64,000 bases of DNA from Symbiodinium natans (Eukaryota; Sar; Dinophyceae; Suessiales; Symbiodiniaceae): the NCBI GenBank assembly GCA_905221605.1, contig CAJNDS010000663.1:1-64000 (forward strand), written 5' to 3'. Made by a program: the position numbers and the translations under genes. Shown in pieces: positions 43,880 through 54,839 of the stretch. The notes below the pieces were generated by a model. That model ran no database searches and was not told the DNA's origin. It saw nothing but the letters and a program-made list of their open reading frames with translations. Numbering within the stretch: position 1 is the first letter of the stretch; the number at the start of each line of letters is the position of its first letter.

Positions 43880-44790
43880 GGTACTTGCAGACCTCATTGG
43901 GTTGTGAAGAGCCCTGCAGCTGTTTTAGGGACGCCATGGCTTCCGCGCCGCCATGGCCCGCCCGCGTTTTTCCATTGGTTTCAAAAGCTTGAGTCAGTGC
44001 ATGTGTTTTTCGCTCGGTTGAAGCGGCAGCAAAGTGATGATGTCTTCTGGTTGCTGCCTGTTTGTCGATTTTGGACCTGCCGTTGGTGGCGTTACGATAG
44101 GCCAACTGGCCAACGAGGTTTATGGTTCTATCCTGGAGTTTGCGAGACTGAATGCCATGGCCACGTCGAGGTCGAGTACTGAGAGTGGGGTGAGCCTGAA
44201 GCTTGCATTAACTCGTTTTGACGTGTTTGCCACAACGAACTCTTGGAGACTGTCCAAGACATCCCTGTCTAGTACAGGTGGATGCAAGTTGAATTTGTTT
44301 GTCACGTGTTTTTGACAACGAACTCTTGGGTGCCAGCTGGACCCAGGACAACCTGCCTTATGGTGGGAGCTTGCATGAGTTTAAGTTTAATGTCAGAGAT
44401 CGGCTTGTGTGTGTCGTTTGTTTCGTTTTGGTGGCGAGTACGCACCAAGGGCATGTGGCCAGGGCATCCTCTTAGTGTTGAAGTGCCGAGCTGTGCTTGG
44501 ACTTCGGATCTTTGACATGAACCCTCAGCAAAATGCGGGGGGTGGAAGATCGTGGCTGATCATTGATGGTTTTGTGATGTGTTGGATCAGCTTGTATAGA
44601 TTTGCTTTGCTTCGGAGTGATTGGGAATCGTTGTGATCCCATCCTCGATGTTTTTGGCCTCGATGATTTCCCTAGGAAATCATACGAGTGTGTTTTTGCC
44701 CAAAACGCTATTTTGAGTGAGTGTGCAGTGAGTAGGAACTTTGTTCTGAAGCTCGTTCAAGCTCACAACTGAATTCGTTCAGTTTGCGCA
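43880..44790. other. No supported gene
   Basis: This stretch has a G/T-rich bias on the plus strand. Two similar ACGAACTCTTGG phrases (44237 and 44319) hint at an old duplication. Confidence 0.3.
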
Positions 44791-44792
44791 CT

Positions 44793-44811
44793 TCGTGACT
44801 TTTGGCTCAAG
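44793..44811 (+). other. Possible spliced-leader relict ahead of the zinc-finger fragment
   Basis: CGTGACTTTTGGCTCAAG ends with 12 exact bases of the dinoflagellate spliced leader (TTTTGGCTCAAG) and has CGT and G at roughly the right places before it. It lies about 85 nt before the zinc-finger reading on the same strand, as expected for a retroposed trans-spliced mRNA. Confidence 0.5.
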
Positions 44812-44888
44812 CTGCGAGTGAAAAAGACTTGGTTTAGATAGGTCGGGTTCTGGTTTCAAGGAAAAGGTACCAGAGGGACCTTCGGTTT

Positions 44889-45525
44889 TTTACGGGGGTA
44901 GCCTGTCCTAAGTGTGGCATTTTGTATGTTGATCGCACGGCCATGCTTTTGCACATGGCCAAGGCACACCCGCAGCATACCAGTAGACCCACCAATCAAC
45001 AGCCCATACGCGATGCCAAGAACGGCCTCCCAACATGCGCGCACTGCCACGAAAAGCTGTGTGACTTCTCCAGTCTGTGCAAGCATATGCAGGAGATGCA
45101 ATGTCGCAAAGGCAAAAAGTACGTGATTTGCTACAGCAGCCGTGAGAATGCGGCCTTCCACCTTAAGGACCGGCATGTTGCTCAAACATCATTGCACCTT
45201 CTGTAACCAATGGATTGTAAGATGAAGAACCATTACAGGCAGTTCCATAAATCGCTGCACTCATCCTTCCTTGTTGATGCAGCGAAACTGTGCTCAATTC
45301 AACACTCCTGCGGCACTGGCGTCTACTGCCTTGAGGGTCGCTGTAAGGAGTTGAACTAGGGTCTTCGGCCCAGTGCTCAAAGAGCAGTTGTCACTGCAGA
45401 TGAAGGCGACGAATGGCGGCCCCAAGAGGGAAGCCCAAGAGGCCCCTGTGCAGTGTCCAAATAGAACAAGGCACCGCGCAAAGGCGCGGGCAAAGGAAAT
45501 CGACATGGACGGCTGAGTGGGGCGC
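44889..45525 (+). pseudogene. Retroelement fragment with C2H2-type zinc fingers
   Basis: The plus strand reads ACPKCGILYVDRTAMLLHMA then KAH, a C-x2-C-x12-H-x4-H finger. Next is CAHCHEKLCDFSSLCKHMQE then MQC (C-x2-C-x12-H-x5-C). After a frame change comes CTFCNQWIV...NHYRQFH. A basic tail (GGPKREAQEAPVQCPNRTRH) follows. Finger arrays of this sort occur at the end of LINE-type polyproteins in dinoflagellates. At least one frameshift and one stop break the reading. Its strand is opposite to the adjoining LINE. Confidence 0.55.
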
Positions 45526-45554
45526 GTGGCACGTGTTAGTGCTGTTGAGGAGCT

Positions 45555-46952
45555 TTAATAGAAGAGTTCTTTCGCAGCTTCTGTACTCACGCCGCAGTAG
45601 AGGTCTGTTTCAGAGACTCCTGCGTAGTTGCAAGCCCTATCAACTGCCTTCCGTCCTGCCAGCTGGAAGGTCGTGATGTTTAAGTGGAATCTGTAAATGT
45701 CATGATTGATGATGTATCTAGCTTGCTGGTGCCATCGCAGCACAATGTCAATGAGCTGATACGGCAGGTTCATGCTCAACATGCCTTGGACCAGCTTGTC
45801 TCTGGGCATGGCATCGAACGCGCCTGCAAGATCCAGCGTGACCTGGACACCCCCGCAAGGCTTGTCGGTTGTACGCCTGCGAATCTATCGTGCAGCGTGC
45901 ATTTCTGCAGCAGGCACTCACTTCGCACAAGTCGACAGTGCTCAAAGACCCTGCGCAGTGCATCCTTATGCGATCTCTGTGGCGTAGAACCATACTGCGG
46001 GAACTGTTTAGTGAACCCGTAGATGTAGTCTTGACATGGGAGGAGTAGGCTACGGAAGGTAAGCTTGCCTAGCTGGTCTTGCAGTCCGATGGGCCTATGA
46101 TGCCCTGCTTCGGTGCCCGTCTTGTTAGGTTTCTTGAAGAGGACAAGCTGCGCAACTGACCAATTCTGTGGCACCATGTTTTCTCCGTTCTGCCAGTTTT
46201 GATTGATGATGATGCTTTAGTTTTATTTGCGGCTTCATGCGCACACAGCCTCCAATTTGCACTAGGTCCAGTGGGTACCGCTTTCTTAGGGGTGCTCTAC
46301 TCAGCATATGCTCTAACGTGTTTGCGTCAACGTACACCGGTTCATCTACGCAGGGTTCCTGTGGCAGAGTGGCCAAGGCTGGCGCATCCTCACTGGCAGT
46401 GAATTTTTTAGTGAAATGAGGATGAAACTTATCCGCTTCTTCTTGCCTAGTGAGAGCTTGACCTTTCGGTCCGCGAAGTTGCGTGCGCTTATATTGCTGC
46501 TTGGGCGCTAGCGCTCGTACAACTTGGTAGACTCCTCTAAGGTCTTGTTTGTCCGCCGCCTCCTGTGCTGCACGAAGCTTATCAAGAAGAAATTGCTTCT
46601 TTTGTTGTCGACAGAGTTGCTTGTGTTGCTTGTGCAATTTAGTGTAGCGCATCCAAACTTGCCACCTCTTGATGATAGAGGTCAGCGCCGTGCTGATGTT
46701 CCGTCGTCTGAGCATTCGCCAACACTTCCACATCTCTTTGATGCCATCTTGAACTGCCACTGTTTGCCACCGATGGGGTTTTCCTAGTGGTCCTTTAGAC
46801 GCAGGAAAGATGTGTGCGGTGATTTGGTGTAGCTTACGCGGTAGGGCATCAAGGTCCGCGACTGTTTTTAGATCGTCAAAAAGGGGTTGTGAGGCCTGCC
46901 GAAATGCTATCGCTTTATCTGGCCAGTGACCTTTTGCCGCAAAAAAGAGCAA
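45555..46952 (-). pseudogene. Decayed LINE reverse transcriptase portion
   Basis: The minus strand reads in two main frames. 46952-46125 is the linker between endonuclease and RT (Lys/Gln/Arg-rich helices). 46177-45776 contains SVAQLVLFKKPNKTGTEAGH then HRPIGLQDQLGK, the first RT motifs. 45870-45555 contains VTLDLAGAFDAMPRDKLVQG, RT motif A with its catalytic Asp. Frame changes near 46190 and 45850 break the protein. The YADD-type motif C and everything after it are missing. Confidence 0.75.
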
Positions 46953-48133
46953 TGCATTCCCTATCTATGTTAGGTTGATTGGTAGGTGGTCTACGCCATT
47001 CAAATCTGCGGATAGGCAAGAGGGCTGTGACGGGGATGTGATAGCCGCTAAGTCTACGCCAGGCTCCAATGGGGCATTGCAGCAAGGGGCCAGCGCGTTT
47101 GGCTAGCCCTTTCTGCGTCGCTGCGGCGCACAATCATGTAGTCAAGTTGTGCAGAGTGTGTGACGAACTTAAAGGTGTGTGCCAAGTGTCCTGGCTTGGA
47201 CCATGTGTTGAGCATGGTGAGCGAATGTGCATCCAGTAAGTTCACGACCTCTTCCTCATCTGGGGCTCGGTCTGCTGAGCAGAGACCGGTGCCTGGGCCG
47301 ATGTGTGGCGGACGTGGGCGAACTTGTGCATTGAGGTCGCCCCAAATCACAAGATGTTCCCTACGAGGAATGCCATTCAGACACTGGCCTAGTTTATGCC
47401 AGTAGTCAAGTCTCTTATTGAGGATTTGGGGATCCTTAGGGTTCCAGGCATGTTGATAGGCACTGAGCACGCTGACCACGTTGTTGAGCTTGCCAACGGG
47501 AAACCTGACTCTTATGAGTCGTCCCGGCGCGATGGTGTCATGTTTAACTTCAGCCTCATGTGTGATGGCTTTGCTGACAAGCACCATAGTGCCAGAGCCA
47601 ATGCATATCCATTTATCGGTACAGTGTTCAGTGTCGGTACTCATTTTGGTTTCTTGGAGAAGAACAATGTCGTATGCAACGGTATCAAGATAATGCATTA
47701 GTTCCTCGTACATGCCTGAGCCTAAGCCCCCCGCATTATAGCTGAGAACCCTGAGGCAGTGGCTGGGTGTGGCCTCCTGGTTCGTCTTCCTTCTGACTGA
47801 TGTTGGGGCCGCAGGTCGGCTCCCACTGATGTCATCCCCTGAGTATATTGGATTGCCCCAAGAAATGGAATCCGCTTTCATCTTCTTGGTGAGTGCGATG
47901 GTTTGAGAAGGGCCCGTCAGGTTCGTAGGCTGACGTATGGCCAGCGTTTCCTGGTCAGTATGACATGTGTTACTTGTGCCAGTTGTGGACTCGAGAGCTT
48001 GCACGTCGCCAGGACATTGCACGATTGGCCACCATGTACCATATTCTGCATGTGCATGGCCAACAGCTGCCAAATCCCATGCTTCAGATCCTTCCAGAGC
48101 CCGAGCCGAATGATGATACGCAAATGAGCCCAA
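46915..48133 (-). pseudogene. LINE endonuclease domain (EEP family)
   Basis: The minus strand has LRVLSYNAGGLGSG, DIVLLQETKM (catalytic Glu), VIWGDLNAQV (catalytic Asp and Asn) and AQLDYMIVRR, in the order of the endonuclease/exonuclease/phosphatase fold that nicks target DNA for LINE insertion. The usual final SDH reads SGYH in a shifted frame at about 47030, so the last catalytic residues are damaged. The frame is open to 48133 with an upstream stretch of unclear origin. It continues, after a frame change near 47110, into the RT portion. Confidence 0.8.
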
Positions 48134-48139
48134 TCACGA

Positions 48140-48860
48140 TGACCCGCATCTTTTCGTTGCATGTGTGTTTTAATGAAGCAAAATTAGATAGAAGCACAAT
48201 TTTTTGAAATGCTCGTTCGCATCGCTGTCGTCACCATTGCTCGTGATCCTATTGAAGAAGCCCTTGGTTTTGGGCTTTTGACAGTCTTAACATGCATCCT
48301 GCTGTGTTGGCGATGTTTATCCAAGAGTTTCTGAGGACATTGGGGCATGTGTGGATGGGCTTCCTCTCATTCTTAATGTTGATGCCTCTTTGTTCTTTAG
48401 GGAAACCATGTGTGCGTCTTTGGCTTCACTCAAAGAAAATAGACATGGATGTCTTCCCTTTTTCATGTGCAATGCTGACATTTGCTTTACATTACGGTTG
48501 CAAAGTGCACTGCCTGTATGACAGGCTTGGAAGAATTTCTGAACAAGCACGCGCGGCTTAAGGAACGGAGGTGGGGGTGGAAGGGTGCGGAAGAAGGCAC
48601 TGCCCCTTCCCATTTGCAAACTCCATGCCTTTTTCAACGCAACAGACTGTTCTTGTACTCATCCAGCTTGCCATGTATCTAGTTGCATATATAGTGCCCT
48701 CCGACTCACTCACGCGCCGCACCCGCAAAGCTCTGGCTTGAAGCGTTCAGCTTAGTCTTAGCCGGGCCTGGGCATTTCAACGGCGACCCACTGCTAGTTA
48801 ATTGTTCTAAACCATGAAGCACTCATGTCTTCTGCTCTTTGTGACGGCCGTGCCTTGGCT
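48140..48860. other. No supported gene
   Basis: This is the left border of the telomere-repeat-rich zone. No coding or repeat structure was seen. Confidence 0.4.
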
Positions 48861-48863
48861 TGG

Positions 48864-49056
48864 TTTAGGGTTTAGGGTTTAGGGTTTACGGTTTAGGGTT
48901 TAGAGTTTAGGGTTTAGGGCTTAGGGCTTAGGATTTAGGGTTTAGGGTTTAGGGTTAAAGGTTTAGGGTTTAGGGCTTAGGGCTGAGGTTTTAGGGTTCA
49001 GGGTTCAGGGTTCAGGGTTTAGGGTTTAGGGTTTAGGGTTTGGGGTTGAGAAACTC
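48864..49056 (+). repeat. Interstitial TTTAGGG array, left arm of a head-to-head pair
   Basis: About 25 units, many exact TTTAGGG, with variants such as GCTTAGG and GTTCAGG. Confidence 0.9.
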
Positions 49057-49073
49057 CAGGGCCATGCTAATGA

Positions 49074-49129
49074 CTAAACCCTAGACCTTAAACCCTAAAC
49101 CCTAAACCCTAAACCCTAAACCCTAAACA
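49074..49129 (+). repeat. Interstitial CCCTAAA array, right arm of a head-to-head pair
   Basis: About seven CCCTAAA-type units, separated from the opposite-orientation TTTAGGG array by under 40 nt of other sequence. Confidence 0.9.
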
Positions 49130-49545
49130 TTTCTGGGGTTTGGGGACGCTTGCACCCTCAGTCCTGAAGACTCATTGGAGTCCAGCCTGGACCGTATCGA
49201 GGTGTCCTGTCGGCAGTTCTTCGCTTTGAGGGGGGGTGGGGCCCCACTTCCAAAACAGAAAGAGTCTCTTTGGCAGTCAGGGCTCTTTCTAAGAATCGTT
49301 CGCCCGCCCCGATCGAAGATTGTTTGGGTGCCGGTTTGTGTCTACTGTACTTGAAGAACCCAAAGTCTACTCTGCATTGAGGGCTCCCATATTGGGATCG
49401 TAGCTGCGGGAAGGATGGTTGAATCATCTAAGTGATGTGGATGAGAACATCCACATAGAGCGACCAGCCCATGAGCCGTTTAACTTTCTTGCCTGTTCCT
49501 TCTCCTGGTGCATCATTTGAGCCATTTTGCTTGTCTGCTTTATAT
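49130..49545. other. No supported gene
   Basis: This lies between telomere-like arrays. A minus-strand open frame (49427-49158) has no recognised content. Confidence 0.3.
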
Positions 49546-49549
49546 ACGG

Positions 49550-49670
49550 TTCAGGGGTTCAGGGTTTAAAGTCTAGGGTTTGGGGGGGTTTGGGGGTTTG
49601 GAGGGGTGGTTGAGGGCTTTAGGGTTTAGGGTTCAGGGTTGAGGGCGTTAGGGTTTTAGGGTTTAGGGCT
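49550..49670 (+). repeat. Degenerate TTTAGGG array
   Basis: Units such as GGTTTAGGG, GGTTCAGGG and GGGGTTTGG are mixed. Confidence 0.75.
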
Positions 49671-49964
49671 TCCAGTGTCGTGACATCGGCCAAGGCTTTT
49701 GAACTCTTGGGACCCTCGCCCCGAAGATGAAATTCCTCAACAGAAATAGCGCAATATTGCTTTTCTCATGTACACATATATGTATATATATATATGTACA
49801 CATAAAAGTTTCGCTGTATATTTTAGGTTACGGCTTTATGTATATTGCATAGGAGGTTTGGGTAGAGATCGCCCCGGCAGCGAAGGCGCTCGCCCGGAAG
49901 CTCGCGCATCTGGACAGGGAGGCGAGCCATGGGCTTCAGGTTGGTGCTTCGGGTTGTGGGGTTG

Positions 49965-50100
49965 AATTAGGGAGTTTAGGGTTTCGGGTTTAGGGTTGAG
50001 GGGCTTAGGAAGTTTTTGGTTTTTAGGGATTGTGAGGGTTTCAGGGGTCGGTTTTAGGGTTGAGGGGTTTAGGGTTGAGGGTTTAGAGTTCAAGGGTTCA
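49965..50100 (+). repeat. Degenerate TTTAGGG array
   Basis: Scattered TTTAGGG and TTGAGGG units. Confidence 0.7.
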
Positions 50101-50331
50101 AGGCGAACTGAAAAGCGGAACAAAGTTTACTGCGATGATTCCAGCGGAGCGACGGCCAAGAGAACCTGCCCTAGATCAGCTCTGCAAACCATTCTTCAGG
50201 TTTCGGCCCAAAACGGTCCAAGAGTCATCTCGGCATTTATCTGCGAGGAAGCACACTTCGTAATAAGGAAGGACTGCGTTGGACGGGGCTTCGGCACGCT
50301 TTGGCCAAAGCTGAACCTGCAGCCTCAAGCG

Positions 50332-50530
50332 CCGTAAGCCCTAAGCCCTAAGCCCTAAGCCCTAAGCCCTAAGCCCTAAGCCCTAAGCCCTAAGCCCTAA
50401 GCCCTAAGCCCTAAGCCCTAAGCCCTAAACCCTAAACCCTAAACCCTAAACCCTAAACCCTAAACCCCAGACCCTAAACACTAAACCCTACACCTCAAGC
50501 CCTAAACCCTAAATCCTAAGCCCTAAACCC
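50332..50530 (+). repeat. CCCTAAG then CCCTAAA array
   Basis: About thirteen perfect CCCTAAG units switch near 50428 to CCCTAAA units, then to mixed variants. The G-for-A change is a uniform variant block. Confidence 0.92.
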
Positions 50531-51790
50531 ACAAGCAGGCCGCCGGAGCAGAGCAAGCTCTTCACGAGCACTCTGGAGTTCCTTGGTTTAGGGGACACCA
50601 AGGAAACAGAATGGGGAAGAATGTAGACTATCTGGGTGTTTCCGATATTTTGGGGTACCTTGCTCCTCCCCCCCCCCTTCCCTCACCCCCTCCCGTAAAC
50701 CCAACCCCAGACCCTGAACCCGAAACCCTAAACTCTGACCCGTTGTCCCGCTTGCCCCTCCCAAGATTTTGATTCTCGGCCCGTGAACATGGGCTCAGCT
50801 TTTCGAGTCGAGCGCGCTTGGCCAGAGGGATCTCCGGGATGCTTAGGATTTGGATCCCAGGGATGTTGGGGTTTCAGGGTTTAGGGTTTTGGAGAAATGT
50901 GCTACGAGTACGTGGATTCTGTGGGCTCCACGAATCGTCATCCAGATCCTGTTTTATCCGTCATGTAGGCCAGGTGAAGCGGCTATCCCAAGTACGGCAA
51001 TATATCATCGTCATCTGACATGAAGCAGTCTCAGGAAATGCGCCAGCAAAAGCAGACAATCGGCATGCTTTGATAGGTAGTGGTAGGTGCACTTACCCTA
51101 AACTAGGCCCTAACACCCATGCCCTAAGCCCTAAAACCCTAAAGCCCTGAACCCTAAACCCCACATTTTGCTTCAGGTGCAGAATTCCGAGACAACGAAG
51201 TCAACGCAGCTGATGGAGGCTTGTGGCCCCTGAATCCTTGCAATGAGACTTAGGTTTTAGGGTTTTAGGGGGTCGCAGGCGCGTAAAAAGCCTGGTGGCT
51301 TGGTCGCGTGGGCTTTAGCTGCTCAAGCACACTCTGCATGTACATTTCCTTGGAACGCGAGCATTAGGTTAGTATGTCCCACAGCAAGAAACACAGATAA
51401 AGCCGATGTTTGTTAAACTTTTATCTTCTGAAACTACGAAAAACTGAGATATAGGAGACAAAGTACTCATGACCCCTTGCACTTCGGGCGTTCTAGTGAA
51501 AGGCCGCAATGGCGGCAAACAAGCACATAAAACCGTGGACTTTTATTTCTTTTTTTTTCTCGACATGCACACAAGGGTCAGAATTGTGCATTTTTGTTTT
51601 TCGTTTTTGTTTGTTTTCATGTTGCTTCTGCTGGCAGTTATTATAGTGGATCGAGCGTCATGACGACACAGCGTTCGCATAAGCCTTGTGACAGTGAGTC
51701 TTGTTACAGAAACATCAAACATCCTCGTGCAGCATGTTGTGTAGAGGAGCAAAAACGCTGTAAATTCCGGTGTTTTGGGCATGGATAGAG
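50531..51790. other. No supported gene
   Basis: Isolated telomere-like units occur at about 50690-50745, 50875-50890, 51100-51160 and 51250-51270. A T-rich run lies at 51541-51620. Confidence 0.4.
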
Positions 51791-51802
51791 TAACATGCTG
51801 GC

Positions 51803-51805
<3 letters not shown>

Positions 51806-51836
<31 letters not shown>

Positions 51837-51980
51837 ACCCCCCCCCAACCCCCACCCCACCTCCCCACCCCCCACCCCCCACCACCCCCCACCCCCCCAC
51901 CCCCCACCACCCCCACCCCCCCACCCTCAACCCCCCCCCCCCCCACCCCCTCACCCCCCACCCCCCCACCGCCCCCAACG
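51806..51980 (+). repeat. Poly-C and CCCCCACC low-complexity tract
   Basis: A run of about 30 C is followed by C-rich units with single A, 175 nt in all. The opposite strand is G-rich and could form quadruplex structures. Confidence 0.95.
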
Positions 51981-51999
51981 GTGTTTGGGCTTTGGACAT

Positions 52000-53200
52000 T
52001 TCAGCCCCCACGTGTGAACATGAGTGCCACCGTACCCCACTCATACCACAATAAGCAAGCTCAAGACGTGCCCACTCAACTCCCGTCCATTTGCGAGGGA
52101 CACAGCAAGTGGATAGGAAGGCATGCCCGGTGGCAAAGCGCTCTTGAGGGCTACTGCTGACAGACAGCGAACACACACACACACACTCACATGTTGTATT
52201 ATGTTGTATCGTATTGTGGTACATTGTATTGTACTACACTGGAAGATATGGGTTAGCATTAAATCCTATTTTTTGTTGTGTCATATTGGCTTGATTACAT
52301 TGCATTATATGGTATGATGTTGTTTTGTATTGCATTACATTGTATTGCAATTTATTGTATTGTACTGATTTGTATTGTATTCAACTATTCTACTGTTATT
52401 CTGTATTTGATTCTGAAGTTTTCTTTATTGTAATCTATGGTCCTATTTTTTAGCATCGTTTATCAGATGGTCTTTTTGTATTAGTTATTGAATGTATTTA
52501 TTTTGTGTTGCAAATAGTTGCCCATATGACCTTTCTTATTTGAAAGCTTTGCATACAAAATTTTGTCATAATGTTGTAGATATTTAAATTCATCTCTATA
52601 TATATATACATATCTGTAAATAATAATTCAAGCAAATGTAAAAATATAAGTATATGAAACAAGACAAACGAAAAATACAATCAGGTTCAACATACATGCA
52701 AATATACATATAGACCTAAATACAACTTATGAATGCGTATGTATACACATATATATATATCCAGATTGATTGCAAAATGACTATTTGCAGGCCCAGACTT
52801 TGCGACCGCGTACCCTTGATTATGTGCAATGTGGAAGCATGACCTTGTGATTTCAGCTAAGTATCCATTCGTCACTGTCGTCAATAGCTTGGAGAAGCTT
52901 CTAAAACCTGCATGAACGGTTTTCGGGACTTCGCAGCCATATCCAAGGTAGCAGTAGATGCTGAACACACTTTCCATTTGAAGGTCTGTCAGTGGGCGAT
53001 GGAAACCCCAAACCCCGAACTGCCTGAAAAACAGCCTGAGGATGTTAGGGCTTAGGGGAAGTTACGGTTTGCTCGTAGGGCAGATCATCCTTCATGTAGA
53101 GTGAACAGCATCGTTGCACTCCAATTCCAAAGGCTCCTTCTCAGCTCGACAGCTTGAGCAATAAACCCTACTTAAGTTAAACCCCAGACCCTGATAAATT
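52000..53200. other. AT-rich low-complexity stretch, no gene
   Basis: 52190-52400 is rich in TTGTATTGTA-like phrases, and 52590-52770 has ATATATAC runs. Confidence 0.5.
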
Positions 53201-53399
53201 GGAAGCCCCACCCTGTTGTCTTCTTGCGGTGCCCCGAACCCTGAACCTATAGCCTCCCTAGGAGGTTGCACGGTTGCACATCCAGTCGGAGGTTCCGTAT
53301 GTTTCTTCTGGGTCCTGAGTATACTATATACTACCGATATTTCAGAGTACCCTCCCCAAAAGGGACCATCATTTTCTGACGGCCCGCAGATCGTGCATC

Positions 53400-53550
53400 A
53401 GACTTGCGAGATGTTTCCGCCCATACACCACCAGAAGCCGAACTGCCAGCTTGCTGGAGAGGCCCTCCTGGCCGAAATCAAGGAGCAGAAAGAGGACCAC
53501 CAGGCGTGCCGTTTCGGTTCCATCTCAGGGAAAACCCCAGGCCTTTAACT
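53400..53550 (+). CDS. Coiled-coil exon-like segment, copy 1
   Basis: The reading EALLAEIKEQKEDHQA is homologous to segments at 54285 and 57335. It may be an exon of a small duplicated family or a degenerate copy. No start or splice sites were fixed. Confidence 0.3.
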
Positions 53551-54269
53551 TTGGAGAACCCCTGCAAGTTTTGGGGGCGGGGTTACACGCCCAATCACGA
53601 ATCCCAGCCTGATTTTTTGGCCTGAAAGGGCTTTGTGACTCCGCAAAGCAGCTCCAATCTCCCACAGCCAAAGACGGCAATCTGATTCGCAGTGACATGA
53701 TCAGGATGCATGAGGATGGAGGATCTGAACGGAGCAAAGAAGGAGGGTAGAGACAGAGAGCGAGGGAGGGAAACAGGTTTTGGCGAAAAGGCCGAGAGCA
53801 AAGACAGCAAAAGAGAGGCTTGAAAGGAGTGGGACCCGGAGAGATGGCCGTGCTTCCTTGCAGCGCGTCTTCATCCTGGCAAGTTCATGATGTGTTGTTG
53901 GGCTTAGAGGCTGAGAGGAGCCCTAAGTCTCCATTTCAACCTAAGTCCGGCCCTAGATTCCTAGAAAGGCTCTATATCCTCTTCCTTTTTTCTCTCCTCA
54001 CACTCGGTGTTGGGAATCCTGCCAATTATCCTTGGAGGCCCTTGAAGTGAAGCATCCGGGAATGACAGTTGTGACAGAACCCTGCGGCAAAGTATCCTGA
54101 ATTGCCTGCCCGAGAAAGGCAGGATGGCTCCCACTTGGTTTACTTGAGGGTGGGGACGATCGAAGTATATATTCTTCACTTTTATTCATGATGTTTATCG
54201 GTTTATCTGCCATAGATACTTTGGGTAGCAGGGTTTGGGCTCACAGTTTAGGCACCTCATGGAGTCACC

Positions 54270-54345
54270 ACCGGATAGGAGCTTCTCCATGAGATCAAGG
54301 AGGAGAAAGCTTCACGGGCCAAGGACGAAGAAGAGAAGAAGGATC
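54270..54345 (+). pseudogene. Coiled-coil exon-like segment, copy 2
   Basis: The reading LLHEIKEEKASRAKDEEEKK matches the copies at 53400 and 57320. It runs into an ATATAT stretch and a poly-C run, so it appears truncated. Confidence 0.3.
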
Positions 54346-54499
54346 GGGCAACATATATATATATGGTACCCCCCCCCCCAGTGACCTACCCTTTTTCGCC
54401 TTGTCTCAAGTCACCCAGCTGCACTGCAAGCAAACTCGGTGTGCAATATAGCGTATCTCCTAGGGCGTAGACTAAAATACTAAAATCGCATACAGGGGA

Positions 54500-54790
54500 C
54501 AGTAGAAAAACCAAAAACACCAAAACCAAAAAAACCAAAAAACCAAAACCAAAAAAACCCAAAAAACCAAACAAACCAAAAAAACCAAAAAAACCAAAAC
54601 CAAAAAAAACAAAAATACCAAATAAACCAATTTTCCGGGACTCTCAGGAAATCCCTATGAGGCTTCTCCAAGAGTCCCGGAAAATCGTTTTTTTTGGTAT
54701 TTTTGGTTTTTTTGGTTTTGTTTTTTTTGGTTTTTTTGGTTTTGGTATTTTTGTTTTTTTGGTTTTGGTATGTTGGCTTTTTGGTTCGCC
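54500..54790. repeat. Long fold-back, arms of CCAAAA and GGTTTT repeats
   Basis: The left arm (about 54500-54645) is CCAAAAA-type repeat ending TTTTCCGGGACTCT. The right arm starts AGAGTCCCGGAAAA (54670-54683) and continues as GGTTTTT-type repeat to about 54785. The loop is about 24 nt. The 14-bp inner stem is perfect. Confidence 0.85.
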
Positions 54791-54839
54791 TTCACGGTCA
54801 CGAGGCAACAACTACGCATTTTTAAGTGTGCTTATGCTA

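Noticed and set aside
44889-48133. Twin-primed 5' inversion of one LINE
   Set aside because: In twin priming the inverted 5' part lies on the upstream side of the 3' part; here it lies on the other side.
51543-52224. Gly-rich and Pro-rich long frames
   Set aside because: They come from the poly-C tract and its complement, not from coding selection.
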